64,000 nucleotides of DNA from Mimachlamys varia (lineage: Eukaryota > Mollusca > Bivalvia > Pectinida > Pectinidae): positions 1,006,001 through 1,070,000 of the forward strand of contig OX392528.1 in NCBI GenBank assembly GCA_947623455.1. The letters run 5' to 3'. The notes beneath the pieces are model-generated. The model searched no databases, was not told the DNA's origin, and saw nothing but the letters and a program-made list of their open reading frames with translations. Below, piece by piece: positions 11,582-22,337 of the stretch. Positions within the stretch are counted from its first letter, which is position 1. Each line of letters begins with the position of its first letter. Made by a program: the position numbers and the translations under genes.

Positions 11582-13868
11582 ATTGTCAGTCTGTAGTCTG
11601 TGACACCGTCGTCCTATGACCTTGTAATGACCCCTGTTGTAAGTCTGTGTAGTCTGTGGACACCGTCGACCTTTGACCTTGTAATGACCTCAGTTGTTAG
11701 TCTGTGTAGTCTGTGGACACCGTCGTCCTTTGACCTTGTGATGACCCCTATTGTTAGTCGATGTAGTCTGTGGACACCGTCGTCCTTTGACCTTGTGATG
11801 ACCCCTATTGTTAGTCGATGTAGTCTGTGGACACCGTCGTCCTTTGACCTTGTGATGACCCCTGTTGTTAGTCTATGTAGTCTGTGGACATCGTCGTCCT
11901 TTGACCTTGTGATGACCCCTGTTGTTAGTCTATGCAGTCTGTGGACACCGTCGTCCTATGACCTTGTGATGACCCCTGTTGTTAGTCTGTGTAGTCTGTG
12001 GACACCGTCGTCCTATGACCTTGTGATGACCCCTGTTGTTAGTCTCTGTAGTCTGTGGACACTGTCGTCCTATGACCTTGTGATGACCCCTATTGTTAGT
12101 CGATGTAGTCTGTGGACACCGTCGTCCTATGACCTTGTGATGACACCTGTTGTTAGTCTGTGTAGTCTGTGGACACTGTCGTCCTATGACCTTGTGATGA
12201 CCCCTATTGTTAGTCGATGTAGTCTGTGGACACCGTCGTCCTTTGACCTTGTGATGACCCCTGTTATTAGTCTGTGTAGTCTGTGGACACCGTCGTCCTA
12301 CGTTGTATGACCTTGTGATGACCCCTGTTGTTAGTCTGTGTAGTCTGTGGACACATCGTCCTATTACCTTGTGATGACCCCTGTTGTTATTCTGTGTAGT
12401 CTGTGGACACCGTCGTCCTTTGACCTTGTGATGACCCCTATTGTTAGTCTATGTAGTCTGTGGAGACCGTCCCCAGTTGTTAGTCTGTGTAGTCTGTGGA
12501 CACCGTCGTCCTATGACCTTGTAATGGCCCCTGTTTTAAGTCTGTGTAGTCTGTGGACACCGTCGTCCTTTGACCTTGTAATGACCCCAGTTGTTAGTCT
12601 GTGTAGTCTGTGGAGACCGACCCCTGTTGTTAGTCTATGTAGTCTGTGGAGACCGTCCCCAGTTGTTAGTCTGTGTAGTCTATGGACATCGTCGTCCTAT
12701 GACCTTGTGATGACCCCTGTTGTAAGTCTGTGTAGTCTGTGGATACCGTCGTCCTTTGACCTTGTGATGACCCCTGTTGTTAGTCTGTGTAGTATTTGGA
12801 CACCGTCGTCCTATGACCTTGTAATGACCCCTGTTGTAAGTCTGTGTAGTCTGTGGACACCGTCGTCCTTTGACCTTGTGATGACCCCTGTTGTTAGTCT
12901 GTGTAGTCTGTGGACACTGTCGTCCTTTGACCTTGTGATGACCCCTGTTGTTAGTCTGTGTAGTCTATGACACCGTCGTCCTATGACCTTGTGATGACCC
13001 CTGTTGTTAGTCTGTGAAGTCTGTGGACACTGTCGTCCTATGACCTTGTGATGACCCCAGTTGTAAGTCTGTGTAGTCTGTGGACACCGTCGTCCTTTGA
13101 CCTTGTGATGACCCCTGTTGTTAGTCTGTGTAGTCTGTGGACACCGTCGTCCTTTCACCTTGTGATGACCCCTGTTGTTATTCTGTGTAGTCTGTGGACA
13201 TCGTCGTCCTTTGACCTTGTGATGACCCCTGTTGTTATTCTGTGTAGTCTGTGGACACGTCGTCCTATGACCTTGTGATGACCCCTATTGTTAGTCGATG
13301 TAGTCTGTGGACACCGTCGTCCTATGACCTTGTGATGACCCCTGTTGTTAGTCTATGTAGTCTGTGGACACTGTCGTCCTTTGACCTTGTAATGACCCCT
13401 GTTGTTTGTCTGTGTAGTCTGTGGACACTGTCGTCCTATGACCTTGTGATGACCCCCATTGTTAGTCTGTGTAGTCTTTGGACACCGTCGTCCTATAACC
13501 TTGTGATGACCCCTGTTGTTAGTCTGTGTAGTCTGTGGACACCGTCGTTCTTTGACCTTGTGATGACCCCTATTGTTTGTCTGTGTAGTCTGTGGACACT
13601 GTCGTCCTTTGACCTTGTGATGACCCCTGTTATTAGTCTGTGTAGTCTGTGGACATCGTCGTCCTTTGGCCTTGTGATGACCCCTTTTTTAGTCGATGTA
13701 GTCTGTGGACACCGTCGTCCTTTGACCTTGTGATGACCCCTGTTGTTAGTCTATGTAGTCTGTGGATACCGTCGTCCTTTGACCTTGTGATGACCCCTGT
13801 TGTAAGTCTGTGTAGTCTGTGGACAACGTCGTCCTTTGACCTTGTGATGACCCCTGTTGTCAGTCTGT
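11582..13868. repeat. 57-bp minisatellite, about 40 copies
   Basis: Units contain GTAGTCTGTGGACACCGTCG, TCCTTTGACCTTGTGATGAC and CCCTGTTGTTAGTCTGT. The period is a multiple of three, so a 19-residue repeat stays open in several frames and on both strands (up to 236 codons). Single-base length changes and three short-unit deletions (about 12,466, 12,612 and 12,650, lacking the TGACCTTG segment) break every frame, so I do not call it coding. Confidence 0.95.
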
Positions 13869-14851
13869 GACGGTGTCCACATACCAACAACTAGAGTTAT
13901 CACAAGTTCATAGGACATGGTGTCCTAGCATCAACAGGTAACACCACACGGCAACACACATGGTTTAACAAAATCATGTTTAGAACATTGATTTACCAAC
14001 AAAAGCGTCACATTTGAAGATTTTAATATAGTATATACACCTCATCTAACACAGATATTAATACTGACGAGTCACATATCTAGATTAAACTTTTTGAGAG
14101 CCATTCAAGCTACATTGAAACAGAGATAGTAAATCTGAAATGATACTGTTTTATGTAGATCTTACTGATAACTGGTTAAATGTATCGGCTCTGTCAAAGT
14201 TCGCATTCACCGATCCGTTGGCAACGCAAAGGGGAAAAACAGCTGATTCATTCTCAAATTAAAAACAAATTCGATTCAAAGTAAAATATGACAAGAACGA
14301 TACTTAGCCAGGAGATAACCATTTTAATGACAGCGTAAAAATGCCAGTTAGAAAAGTGAAATTTAATGTGAAAAAAATGTATCTCTGTTGTGTATGGGTT
14401 GTATTTCAGCTGAAGTTATAATTAGACGAGAATTGATGAATTAGACTGGCTAAGTGAAGGGCGTGATGTTGTATGGGACTCGGGCGACGGTCCGTGCGGC
14501 TGAACATACCTTTATCCTACTTTAATTGCTAAATTAATGACAGCGGAAATTATGCAGAACTGACTTTAGCAGCGAATCCATTGTGATTATATAACAGCTA
14601 CCGGTAGGCTGTAATTAACGGATCACAAAAAACAAACGGAGTGTTTGACGGAGGGCGGGACAACCCTTGACTTTAGGTTATTACTTCACTATGTGAGACA
14701 GATATATCTCCATACATCACACACAGATAAACACTTTTTACTTTTCTATATTTGGCTGCAAGAATGTGTATATTGGCGATCAAGGTTTTTAGTTCATTTC
14801 TGGGCCATCCGACTGGTGGTCCTTTGTGACGAAACATTTTTTTTATAATCT
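13869..14851. other. Single-copy DNA, no gene recognised
   Basis: About 1 kb. A less AT-rich patch near 14,455-14,510 (GGGCGTGATG...GGGCGACGGTCCGTG) stands out. There is no open frame with family resemblance. Confidence 0.45.
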
Positions 14852-16392
14852 GTGTACATCATTGTCGTTATGTATATATCTTTGCCGTTATGTATAATTG
14901 TCCGTTATGTATATATCATTGTCGTTATGTATATACATGTATCATTGTCGTTATGTCTATATCATTGTCGTTATGTATATATCATCGTCGTTAGGTATAT
15001 ATCATTGTCGTTATGTCTATATCATTGTCGTTATGTCTATATCATTGTCGTTATGTATATATCATTGTCGTTATGGCTATATCATTGTCGTTATGTATAT
15101 ATCATTGTTGTTATGGCTATATCATTGTTGTTATGTCTATATCATTGTCGTTATGTCTATATCATTGTCGTTATGTCTATATCATTGTTGTTATGGCTAT
15201 ATCATTGTCGTTATGTATATATCATTGTTGTTATGGCTATATCATTGTTGTTATGTATATATCATTGTCGTTATGTATATATCATTGTTGTTATGTATAT
15301 ATCATTGTCGTTATGTATATATCATTGTCATTATGTCTATATCATTGTTGTTATGTCTATATCATTGTCATTATGTATATATCATTGTCATTATGTATAA
15401 ATCATTGTCGTTAGGTATATATCATTGGCGTTATGTATATATCATTGGCGTTATGTATATATCATTGTCGTTATGTATATATCATTGTCGTTATGTCTAT
15501 ATCATTGTTGTTATGGCTATATCTTTGTCGTTATGTATATATCATTGTCGTTATGTATATATCATTGTCGTTAGGTATATATCATTGTCGTTATGTCTAT
15601 ATCATTGTTGTTATGTCTATATCATTGTTGTTATGTATATATCATTGTCGTTAGGTATATATCATTGTCGTTATGTCTATATCATTGTCGTTATGTATAT
15701 ATCATTGTCGTTATGTATATATCATTGTCATTATGTATATATCATTGTCGTTATGTATATATCATTGTTGTTATGTCTATATCATTGTCGTTATGTATAT
15801 ATCATTGTCGTTATGTATATATCTTTGTCGTTATTTATATATCATTGTCGTTATGAATATATCTTTGTCGTTATGTCTATATCATTGTCATTATGTATAT
15901 ATCATTGTCGTTAGGTATATATCATTGTCTTTATGTATATATCATTGTCGTTATGTATATATCATTGTCGTTATGTATATATCATTGTTGTTATGTATAT
16001 ATCATTGTCGTTAGGTATATATCATTGTCGTTATGTCTATATCATTGTCGTTATGTATATATCATTGTCGTTATGTATATACCATTGTCGTTATGTCTAT
16101 ATCATTGTCGTTATGAATATATCTTTGTCGTTATGTCTATATCATTGTCATTAGGTATATATCATTGTCGTTATGCATATATCATTGTCATTATGTATAT
16201 ATCATTGTCGTTATGTATATATCATTGTCGTTATGTCTATATCATTGTCGTTATGTATATATCATTGTCGTTATGTCTATATCATTGTCATTAGGTATAT
16301 ATCATTGTCGTTATGTATATATCATTGTCGTTATGTATATATCATTGTCGTTATGTCTATATCATTGTCGTTATGTCTATATCATTGTCGTT
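14852..16392. repeat. 20-bp minisatellite, block 1, about 77 copies
   Basis: The unit is TATATCATTGTCGTTATGTA, with common variants at TGTC/TGTA/TGGC and GTCG/GTTG/GTCA. The phase is almost perfectly preserved for 1.5 kb. Multiple forward frames are open (one of 338 codons) simply because the unit has no stop. The block is cut off by the 5' LTR. Confidence 0.95.
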
Positions 16393-17640
16393 ATGACGGT
16401 GAGTACGGGTCAGCACGGTCCGACACCGGGGCAAGTTATTGAGTTCATTTTATTCGGTGTTTATACCACCAAATAGCCCATATTTTGGAGGAGGCACAGA
16501 AAAAGACTGTGGTAAGTAATTCACAATGATATTTCATTCCTAACTGTATAATTATTCGCCCATTGTACGATAAATATTATGGTCATTTGTCTGTGTGTAC
16601 GTGCGGGTCACTGAGGCGTGCAAATGTGGTTGGGTGTGTTTACAGGTGTTGAACGTGTTTATGATGAAATATCCATCTATATACATTGGTTATAACCATA
16701 TTTGTAACTACCAATTATGTAATTATGTTGTATATATCGTATTATCGAAATAGTTAAATATGATGTGTGCGTATGAATGTGTGGAAAAAGTATGGAAGCT
16801 CGTACGGACCATAACTTAAGATTTAGCTAATGTTGTTTAGCCGTTGGATTTTGCTATTTTGTGTCAATTATCGAGGTGAAGCTAGTCATAGATAGTAATT
16901 ATTGTGTTCAGAACTGCGTTGCATTGCGTTAGGAGGATTTAATGATAATTATCAACTATTTGGTGTGAAAGTGATATATATTTGTTGTGTAATCGTTATG
17001 GATGTTAGGACTTACAACTGTCACCTTTATTTGGCAGCAAACCATGTCGGGATAACGAGAGAACTCGGAAGAAGCGCCAGACTTGGTCAGCAACAGGACC
17101 AGTTGCTTCCGTGAGGTGATTGCTGAAGTAAGATGGAAAGAGACGCTTGAGCATCATAACTATATGAACGTCCTGTGTGGACATCAGCCCTTGGTATTTC
17201 CTTGGTGGAAATGAGTCCTTTGTGGACAATCGTACGGAGTCCTTCGTGGACATCTTCGACCTAAGCCGGTTGTGCAATGGGGGTCTTGGCATAGCTTATC
17301 AGTGTGGATCCATGCCAACCTTTAGACCTTCCATAGAGTCCTTCGTGGAACCCGTGTTAGACCTGTGTGGACATTTCTACATATTTCCGCTGATCCTGTG
17401 TGGACAGTTTGCTGTACTACGTATACAGAGCCTTTCTTCGTGGTGACAGAGACTGTAGTGATAATTTATAGTATAAAGTGTGCTAGGCGTGTGGTTGTGA
17501 GTGAGTTTTGTATATATCGTTACTAGGGTATATGTCGTTATTGTGGCATTTGTTTATTATATTATATTAATTGTTTATATTGGTGTTTGTTTTTTGTTGG
17601 TTCCTTGTGCGATTGATCCCGCTGTTCGTCCTACGTTACA
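16393..17640 (+). repeat. 5' LTR, truncated at its 5' end
   Basis: It aligns with the 3' LTR from ATGACGGTGAGTACGGG to ..CCTACGTTACA. Differences seen: a 2-bp indel (GACTGTGG versus GACTGG) and about ten substitutions over 1.245 kb. The first ~95 bp present in the 3' LTR (TGTCACCTTCGCTAGG onward) are absent. The junction with the 20-bp array shares ATG, which suggests a microhomology deletion after insertion. Confidence 0.9.
17168..17412 (+). promoter_or_regulatory. Repeated GTGGAC motif cluster in the LTR, possible U3 enhancer
   Basis: Six irregularly spaced copies of a motif close to GTCCTTYGTGGACA occur (starting near 17,168, 17,213, 17,239, 17,337, 17,366 and 17,395). The same cluster is in the 3' LTR. 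Short repeats of this kind are common in U3 regions of retroelements. A TATA-like run (TATAGTATAAAG) lies downstream at 17,467-17,478. No binding factor is proposed. Confidence 0.35.
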
Positions 17641-17644
17641 AAAT

Positions 17645-17662
17645 TGGTGGCAGCGATGGGAT
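17645..17662 (+). other. Primer-binding site, tRNA-Leu type
   Basis: TGGTGGCAGCGATGGGAT starts 4 bases after the 5' LTR ends. It is complementary to the 3' end of a eukaryotic tRNA-Leu (acceptor ...CGCTGCCA plus CCA) at 17 of 18 positions by my recollection of that tRNA. The single A/G difference could be a species variant. Confidence 0.7.
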
Positions 17663-17992
17663 GAACGACGTGTGGTTTTTCGTACTTTGAATCTTCATTT
17701 GCTAGGTTTAGTATATAGTTTGAGAGAAATATTTTTCGTGCTTGGGCAACCTGTAAATTTTCCCTTATCTAGTAGTGTAAGATCAATTCAATGGAGGTAC
17801 ATGTACATTGGTGAGTATAGCCTGTAGGATCGAGTCAAGGGAAATCCATTAGTAAGGCAGCAACTTACAGGATCAAGACTGAGAGAACAGTGGCAAAAGA
17901 TAGGTGAGTATTAAAATGTGGTGTTGAGTCTTTTGTGTTGTAGTATTTAAGTGGTTCCCTTTGCAACATTGTGTGTATCTATTACCGGAAAG

Positions 17993-20900
17993 ATGTCTAC
18001 TTTGGAAGAGTTGGTTACTCTTGGTACAAAGATGCAGTTAGAGGGAGCGGCTTTACAACAGTTTGTAACCGAACAACAGGCTCGAGCTAGAGATGAGCGG
18101 GAGCAGGAAAGGGCTTTTAGACAAGAGCAGGCAAAATTAGAAGCAGAAAAAGAAGAACAAGCAGAGCATATACGTGAGAAAGAACATCAGCGTCAGATGG
18201 AACTTCTTCAAGCAGGAAATCGGGGAACACCTGGAAATAGTCACGTCGCGGGTGACACGTTGAGACGAGGTCCGAAGTTACCGGCCTTTGATGAAGCGCA
18301 TGATAATATGGACGCCTATATTCAGCGATTCGAGAGATATGCTGAGGCTCAGAAATGGAATCGTGACCAATGGGGAGCTAATCTTAGTGCACTCCTGAAG
18401 GGAAAGGCGCTTGGGGTATTTTCGCGTTTACCTGTGGAGAAGGCTTTAGATTTTGATGAGCTGAAAACCGCATTATTACTGAGGTTTGAAATGACAGAGG
18501 AAGGCTTCAGAAAGTCATTTAGAGCGGCAAAACCGGAGGGAGCTGAGACATTTACACAGTTTGCAGTTCGCCTTCAGCACTACATAGAGAGATGGGTGGA
18601 GATTAGCAAGACAGAGAAGACGTACATCAAACTCCTCGACTTGATGCTCAGGGATCAGTTTGTACATTGTTGTAGTCCTGATTTGGCCTTGTTCCTGAAG
18701 GAGAGGATACCATCATCAGTTGAAGAGATGGCGAGACTTGCGGATCAGTTCGTTGAAGCGCGTGGGACTAAAGCTAGTCACTCTGTTAACAAGGGACATA
18801 AACAACAATCGAATAAGCCCAATGGAACTGGAGCATCTGATTCACCTCGACCAACTAACCAGACCTCATCGAAGGATCGGAAGTGCTACAACTGCGGGAA
18901 GCCAGGACATTTGGCATTTGAATGTCGTGCTAAGAAAAGTGGTAGTGGAGGCAAAATTACAGTCATAACTGAGAATGGAAGTCGTAAGAGGAGGAAAGAG
19001 CATAAACCGGAGCCTACAGAAGGAGAAGCTGTAACACTTAGTGTGTCTGCATCTACTGATATGCCGATTGAGGAAGGGCGTGTTGGTGACAACAGAGTAA
19101 GCGTACTGCGTGATACCGGATGCAGCGGTGTTGTTGTAAAACAGCTGTTTGTGGACAAGGACTGGTACACTGACAGAGTACAGGTATGTACACTCGCTGA
19201 TGGCTCTCAGCTCGAAGCTCCGATTGCCATTGTGGACGTTGACACGCCTTACTACAGTGGAAAGACGGAAGCTTGGATATTGGAAGCGCCGCTGTATGAT
19301 GTGATCATTGGAAATATCAAAGGAGCTTTACCACCTGACCAACCTGACAGGAATTGGAAGGGAAAGAAAACAGCTGTTCATGCGGTAGAAACGCGAGCCC
19401 AAGTGAAGAAGAAGGAACAACCGTATAATCAACTGAGAGTACCCGAATGTATCCAAGATGTTGGAAGTGCAGAAGAGTTTAAGAAGGCACAGCAGCAAGA
19501 CAAGACACTGGAGAAATTTCGGAAGTTAGCTTCGGAGGCAGCGATTCACGAACGTGATGATGGAGGTTCCACTAGAATTTATTACCAGAAAGGTCTTATG
19601 TACAGGAAATTCCAGCGTCCCAGGGTGGTGAATGGTAAACTGTTTAGACAGTTAGTGATTCCAGAAAGGTACCGTGAGAGAGTTATGAAACTGGCCCACG
19701 ATTCAACGATGGCGGGACATCTTGCAGCTAAGCGGACAGCGAGCAGAGTTCTTTCAGAATTCTTCTGGCCCGGGGTACAGGCGGACGTGGTCCGTTTTTG
19801 CAGATCGTGCGACATTTGTCAGAGGACATTCCCCAAAGGAAGAATTCCAAAGGCTCCACTTGGCGATATGCCACTGATCGACGTTCCATTTAAGAGAGTG
19901 GCTGTGGACTTAATTGGACCCCTGGAACCTGCTACGGACCGTGGAAATCGTTTCATTTTGACAGTCGTTGACTACGCCACCAGATATCCAGAGGCAGTTG
20001 CATTAAGAGGTATAGAGACAGAACGAGTGGCTGAAGCATTGGTCGATATTTACAGTAGAGTAGGAATTCCCTCAGAGATGCTCAGTGACCAAGGAGCCCA
20101 GTTCACTTCAGGAATGATGAGGGAGGTTAGTAGATTACTGTCGATTAAGCAGCTGACAACAACACCTTACCATCCCATGTGCAACGGCTTAGTGGAGAGA
20201 TTTAACGGCACCTTAAAGCAGATGCTTCGAAAGATGAGTGCGGAGAGGCCGAAAGATTGGGACAGGTTTATAAATCCGTTGTTGTTTGCGTATCGTGAGG
20301 TTCCGCAAGAGTCTTTGGGATTTTTACCTTTTGAGATGTTGTATGGACGGGCAGTCCGGGGACCAATGATGATTCTTCGTGAGTTGTTGACGAAGGACAT
20401 TCAAGATGAGGAAGTGAAAACGACGTATGCCTACGTAATGGACCTCAAGGAGAGAATGGAAGAAACATGTAAGGTAGCGACAGATAACATGAGAATAGCA
20501 AAGGCAAAACAGACGAGACACTTAAACAGACGGGCAAAGCAACGAGACTTGAAAGAAGGGGACAAGGTATTAGTTCTTTTGCCGACGAAAGCTAACAAAC
20601 TGCTTATGCAGTGGAAGGGGCCATACAAAGCTGTGAAGAAGGTTGGGCCAACTGATTATCATGTCGACAGAGATGGAAAGATCAAAACCCTTCATATGAA
20701 TCTTCTCAAGAAGTATGAAGAAAGGAAAGAGATTGGAAACCCACAGAATATTGCGATGCTATCGACGGGAGGTACACTTTCTTGTGTAATGGCGATGGTC
20801 ATTGACGAAGAAGAAACTGAGGAGTCAGAGTTAGAGGGTGTTCTAGAAACAATTCCATCCACGCTAGGGTCTGAAAGTGTAAAGGACGTTGAGATTGCAA

Positions 20901-22276
20901 CTGATCTGACAACAGAACAGCACAGCATGGTGGAGGATCTAATTTCTGAGTACAAAGATGTATTAACGGATCGACCAGGAAGAACTGTTCTTGCCGAACA
21001 TGACATCATTACTACAACCCCTGAACCTGTGCGAGTAAAGCCCTACCCGTTACCTTTCAACACTAAGGAAGTTATCAAGGAAGAAGTCACCAAGATGTTG
21101 GACATAGGAGTGATTGAATCATCATCATCGCCATATTCAGCACCAGTTGTCATGGTGAAAAAGAAGGACGGGACAAATCGTTTCTGCATAGACTTTCGGA
21201 TGTTGAATCGCATTACAGTATTTGATGCAGAACCTATGCCAAACACAGAGGAGATATTTTCAAGGTTTGGAGACGCGCGATACTTCTCTAAGATCGACCT
21301 GAGTAAAGGCTATTGGCAAGTGCCTTTGACGGAGCAAGCAAAACAAATGACAGCATTTGCAACACCCCAAGGCTTATTCCAATTCAAGGTAATGCCATTC
21401 GGTCTTGTAAATGCCCCAGCAACGTTCAGTCGAATGATGAGGAAGCTGTTGGGAGGGATGGACAACATCGAGAATTTTATTGACGACATTCTCATCTATA
21501 CATCTACTTGGAAGGAGCATATGGACATTTTGGAAAACTTGTTTTCGCGTTTACGGGAAGCTGGACTCACGGCAAGACCGAGTAAATGTTCTCTTGGATT
21601 TGGAAGTCTCTCATGTCTAGGACATGTTGTTGGATGTGGACGACTTGAGTTAGAGCAGTCAAAGGTGAAGGCAATCCAGGAAGCGCCTAGGCCTACAACG
21701 AAGAAACAAGTTCGTTCGTTCTTGGGATTGGCCGGGTTTTACCGGAAATTTATTCCGAACTTTGCTGCGATAAGTGTGCCACTTACTGACTTGACGAAGA
21801 AAGGAAACCCTAATACAATCATATGGGAGAACACTCATGAGATCGCTTTCAACACATTGAAGAATCTGCTTGTTGCAGAGCCAGTATTGAAGCTTGCAGA
21901 GATGGACAAAGACTTCATCCTTCGGACTGACGCATCAGACAGAGGTCTTGGCGCAGTATTATTGCAAGGAGAGGAAGAACAAAAGTTTCCTGTTGCATAT
22001 GCAAGTAGGAAATTGCTACCCAGGGAAAAGAACTACGCCATTGTTGAGAAGGAATGCATAGCTATTGTCTGGGGGATTCAAAGATTTGAACCCTATCTGT
22101 ATGGAAGAGAATTTAGTTTGGAAACAGATCACCAGCCACTAACGTATCTGCATCGTTCGAAGACCGCAAACGCTCGACTCATGCGGTGGGCTTTGCTACT
22201 TCAACCCTACAGATTCAAGATCAGGGCGATCAGAGGTGTGGATAATGTTGGTGCTGATTATCTCAGCAGGATTTAA
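17993..22276 (+). CDS. Gag-Pol polyprotein (Gag-PR-INT-RT-RNaseH), 1,427 aa
   Basis: This is the complete replication polyprotein of the retrotransposon. I chose the ATG at 17,993 (MSTLEELV); the frame is open 14 codons further upstream but without an ATG. Domains in order: Glu/Arg-rich coiled coil (about residues 25-75); Gag capsid-like region (about 96-270); CCHC zinc knuckle C298-C301-H306-C311; aspartic protease with DTG at 374; integrase zinc finger (H569, H576, C606, C609) and DDE core D639, D699, E735 with exactly 35 residues between the last two; GPY/F module around W874-Y878; an acidic linker; reverse transcriptase (about 1010-1210) with FIDD at 1162-1165 in place of the commoner YxDD; RNase H with D1313 in TDAS, ending at DYLSRI. 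There is no frameshift or stop between gag and pol, so both would be made at equal level unless processed or regulated otherwise. All catalytic residues I looked for are present, so the protein may be functional. There is no env and no chromodomain. Transcription would start in the 5' LTR, whose 5' edge is lost. Confidence 0.95.
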   Translation: MSTLEELVTLGTKMQLEGAALQQFVTEQQARARDEREQERAFRQEQAKLEAEKEEQAEHIREKEHQRQMELLQAGNRGTPGNSHVAGDTLRRGPKLPAFDEAHDNMDAYIQRFERYAEAQKWNRDQWGANLSALLKGKALGVFSRLPVEKALDFDELKTALLLRFEMTEEGFRKSFRAAKPEGAETFTQFAVRLQHYIERWVEISKTEKTYIKLLDLMLRDQFVHCCSPDLALFLKERIPSSVEEMARLADQFVEARGTKASHSVNKGHKQQSNKPNGTGASDSPRPTNQTSSKDRKCYNCGKPGHLAFECRAKKSGSGGKITVITENGSRKRRKEHKPEPTEGEAVTLSVSASTDMPIEEGRVGDNRVSVLRDTGCSGVVVKQLFVDKDWYTDRVQVCTLADGSQLEAPIAIVDVDTPYYSGKTEAWILEAPLYDVIIGNIKGALPPDQPDRNWKGKKTAVHAVETRAQVKKKEQPYNQLRVPECIQDVGSAEEFKKAQQQDKTLEKFRKLASEAAIHERDDGGSTRIYYQKGLMYRKFQRPRVVNGKLFRQLVIPERYRERVMKLAHDSTMAGHLAAKRTASRVLSEFFWPGVQADVVRFCRSCDICQRTFPKGRIPKAPLGDMPLIDVPFKRVAVDLIGPLEPATDRGNRFILTVVDYATRYPEAVALRGIETERVAEALVDIYSRVGIPSEMLSDQGAQFTSGMMREVSRLLSIKQLTTTPYHPMCNGLVERFNGTLKQMLRKMSAERPKDWDRFINPLLFAYREVPQESLGFLPFEMLYGRAVRGPMMILRELLTKDIQDEEVKTTYAYVMDLKERMEETCKVATDNMRIAKAKQTRHLNRRAKQRDLKEGDKVLVLLPTKANKLLMQWKGPYKAVKKVGPTDYHVDRDGKIKTLHMNLLKKYEERKEIGNPQNIAMLSTGGTLSCVMAMVIDEEETEESELEGVLETIPSTLGSESVKDVEIATDLTTEQHSMVEDLISEYKDVLTDRPGRTVLAEHDIITTTPEPVRVKPYPLPFNTKEVIKEEVTKMLDIGVIESSSSPYSAPVVMVKKKDGTNRFCIDFRMLNRITVFDAEPMPNTEEIFSRFGDARYFSKIDLSKGYWQVPLTEQAKQMTAFATPQGLFQFKVMPFGLVNAPATFSRMMRKLLGGMDNIENFIDDILIYTSTWKEHMDILENLFSRLREAGLTARPSKCSLGFGSLSCLGHVVGCGRLELEQSKVKAIQEAPRPTTKKQVRSFLGLAGFYRKFIPNFAAISVPLTDLTKKGNPNTIIWENTHEIAFNTLKNLLVAEPVLKLAEMDKDFILRTDASDRGLGAVLLQGEEEQKFPVAYASRKLLPREKNYAIVEKECIAIVWGIQRFEPYLYGREFSLETDHQPLTYLHRSKTANARLMRWALLLQPYRFKIRAIRGVDNVGADYLSRI

Positions 22277-22299
22277 ACTTCCAAGCTCGGTGAGTGTTC

Positions 22300-22319
22300 A
22301 AAAAGTGCAAGCACTTTTT
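22300..22319 (+). other. Short perfect hairpin after the Gag-Pol stop
   Basis: AAAAAGTGC-AA-GCACTTTTT, a 9-bp stem with a 2-nt loop, lies 23 bases past the stop codon and just before the polypurine tract. Its role is unknown; an RNA structure near the 3' end of the element is possible, as is chance. Confidence 0.4.
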
Positions 22320-22321
22320 TC

Positions 22322-22334
22322 GGGAACGGGGGGA
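22322..22334 (+). other. Polypurine tract
   Basis: GGGAACGGGGGGA, purine except for one C, lies three T residues before the TGTCAC start of the 3' LTR. This is where plus-strand DNA synthesis is normally primed. Its position fixes the 3' LTR start at 22,338 and exposes the 5' truncation of the other LTR. Confidence 0.75.
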
Positions 22335-22337
22335 TTT

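Noticed and set aside
11600..13733. 19-residue repeat protein in the 57-bp array
   Set aside because: Frames break at every indel, both strands are open, and short-unit deletions are out of frame.
17501..17827. 108-codon frame spanning the LTR end and leader
   Set aside because: It overlaps the LTR boundary and primer-binding site and is not part of Gag-Pol. The same start in the 3' LTR runs into the array instead.
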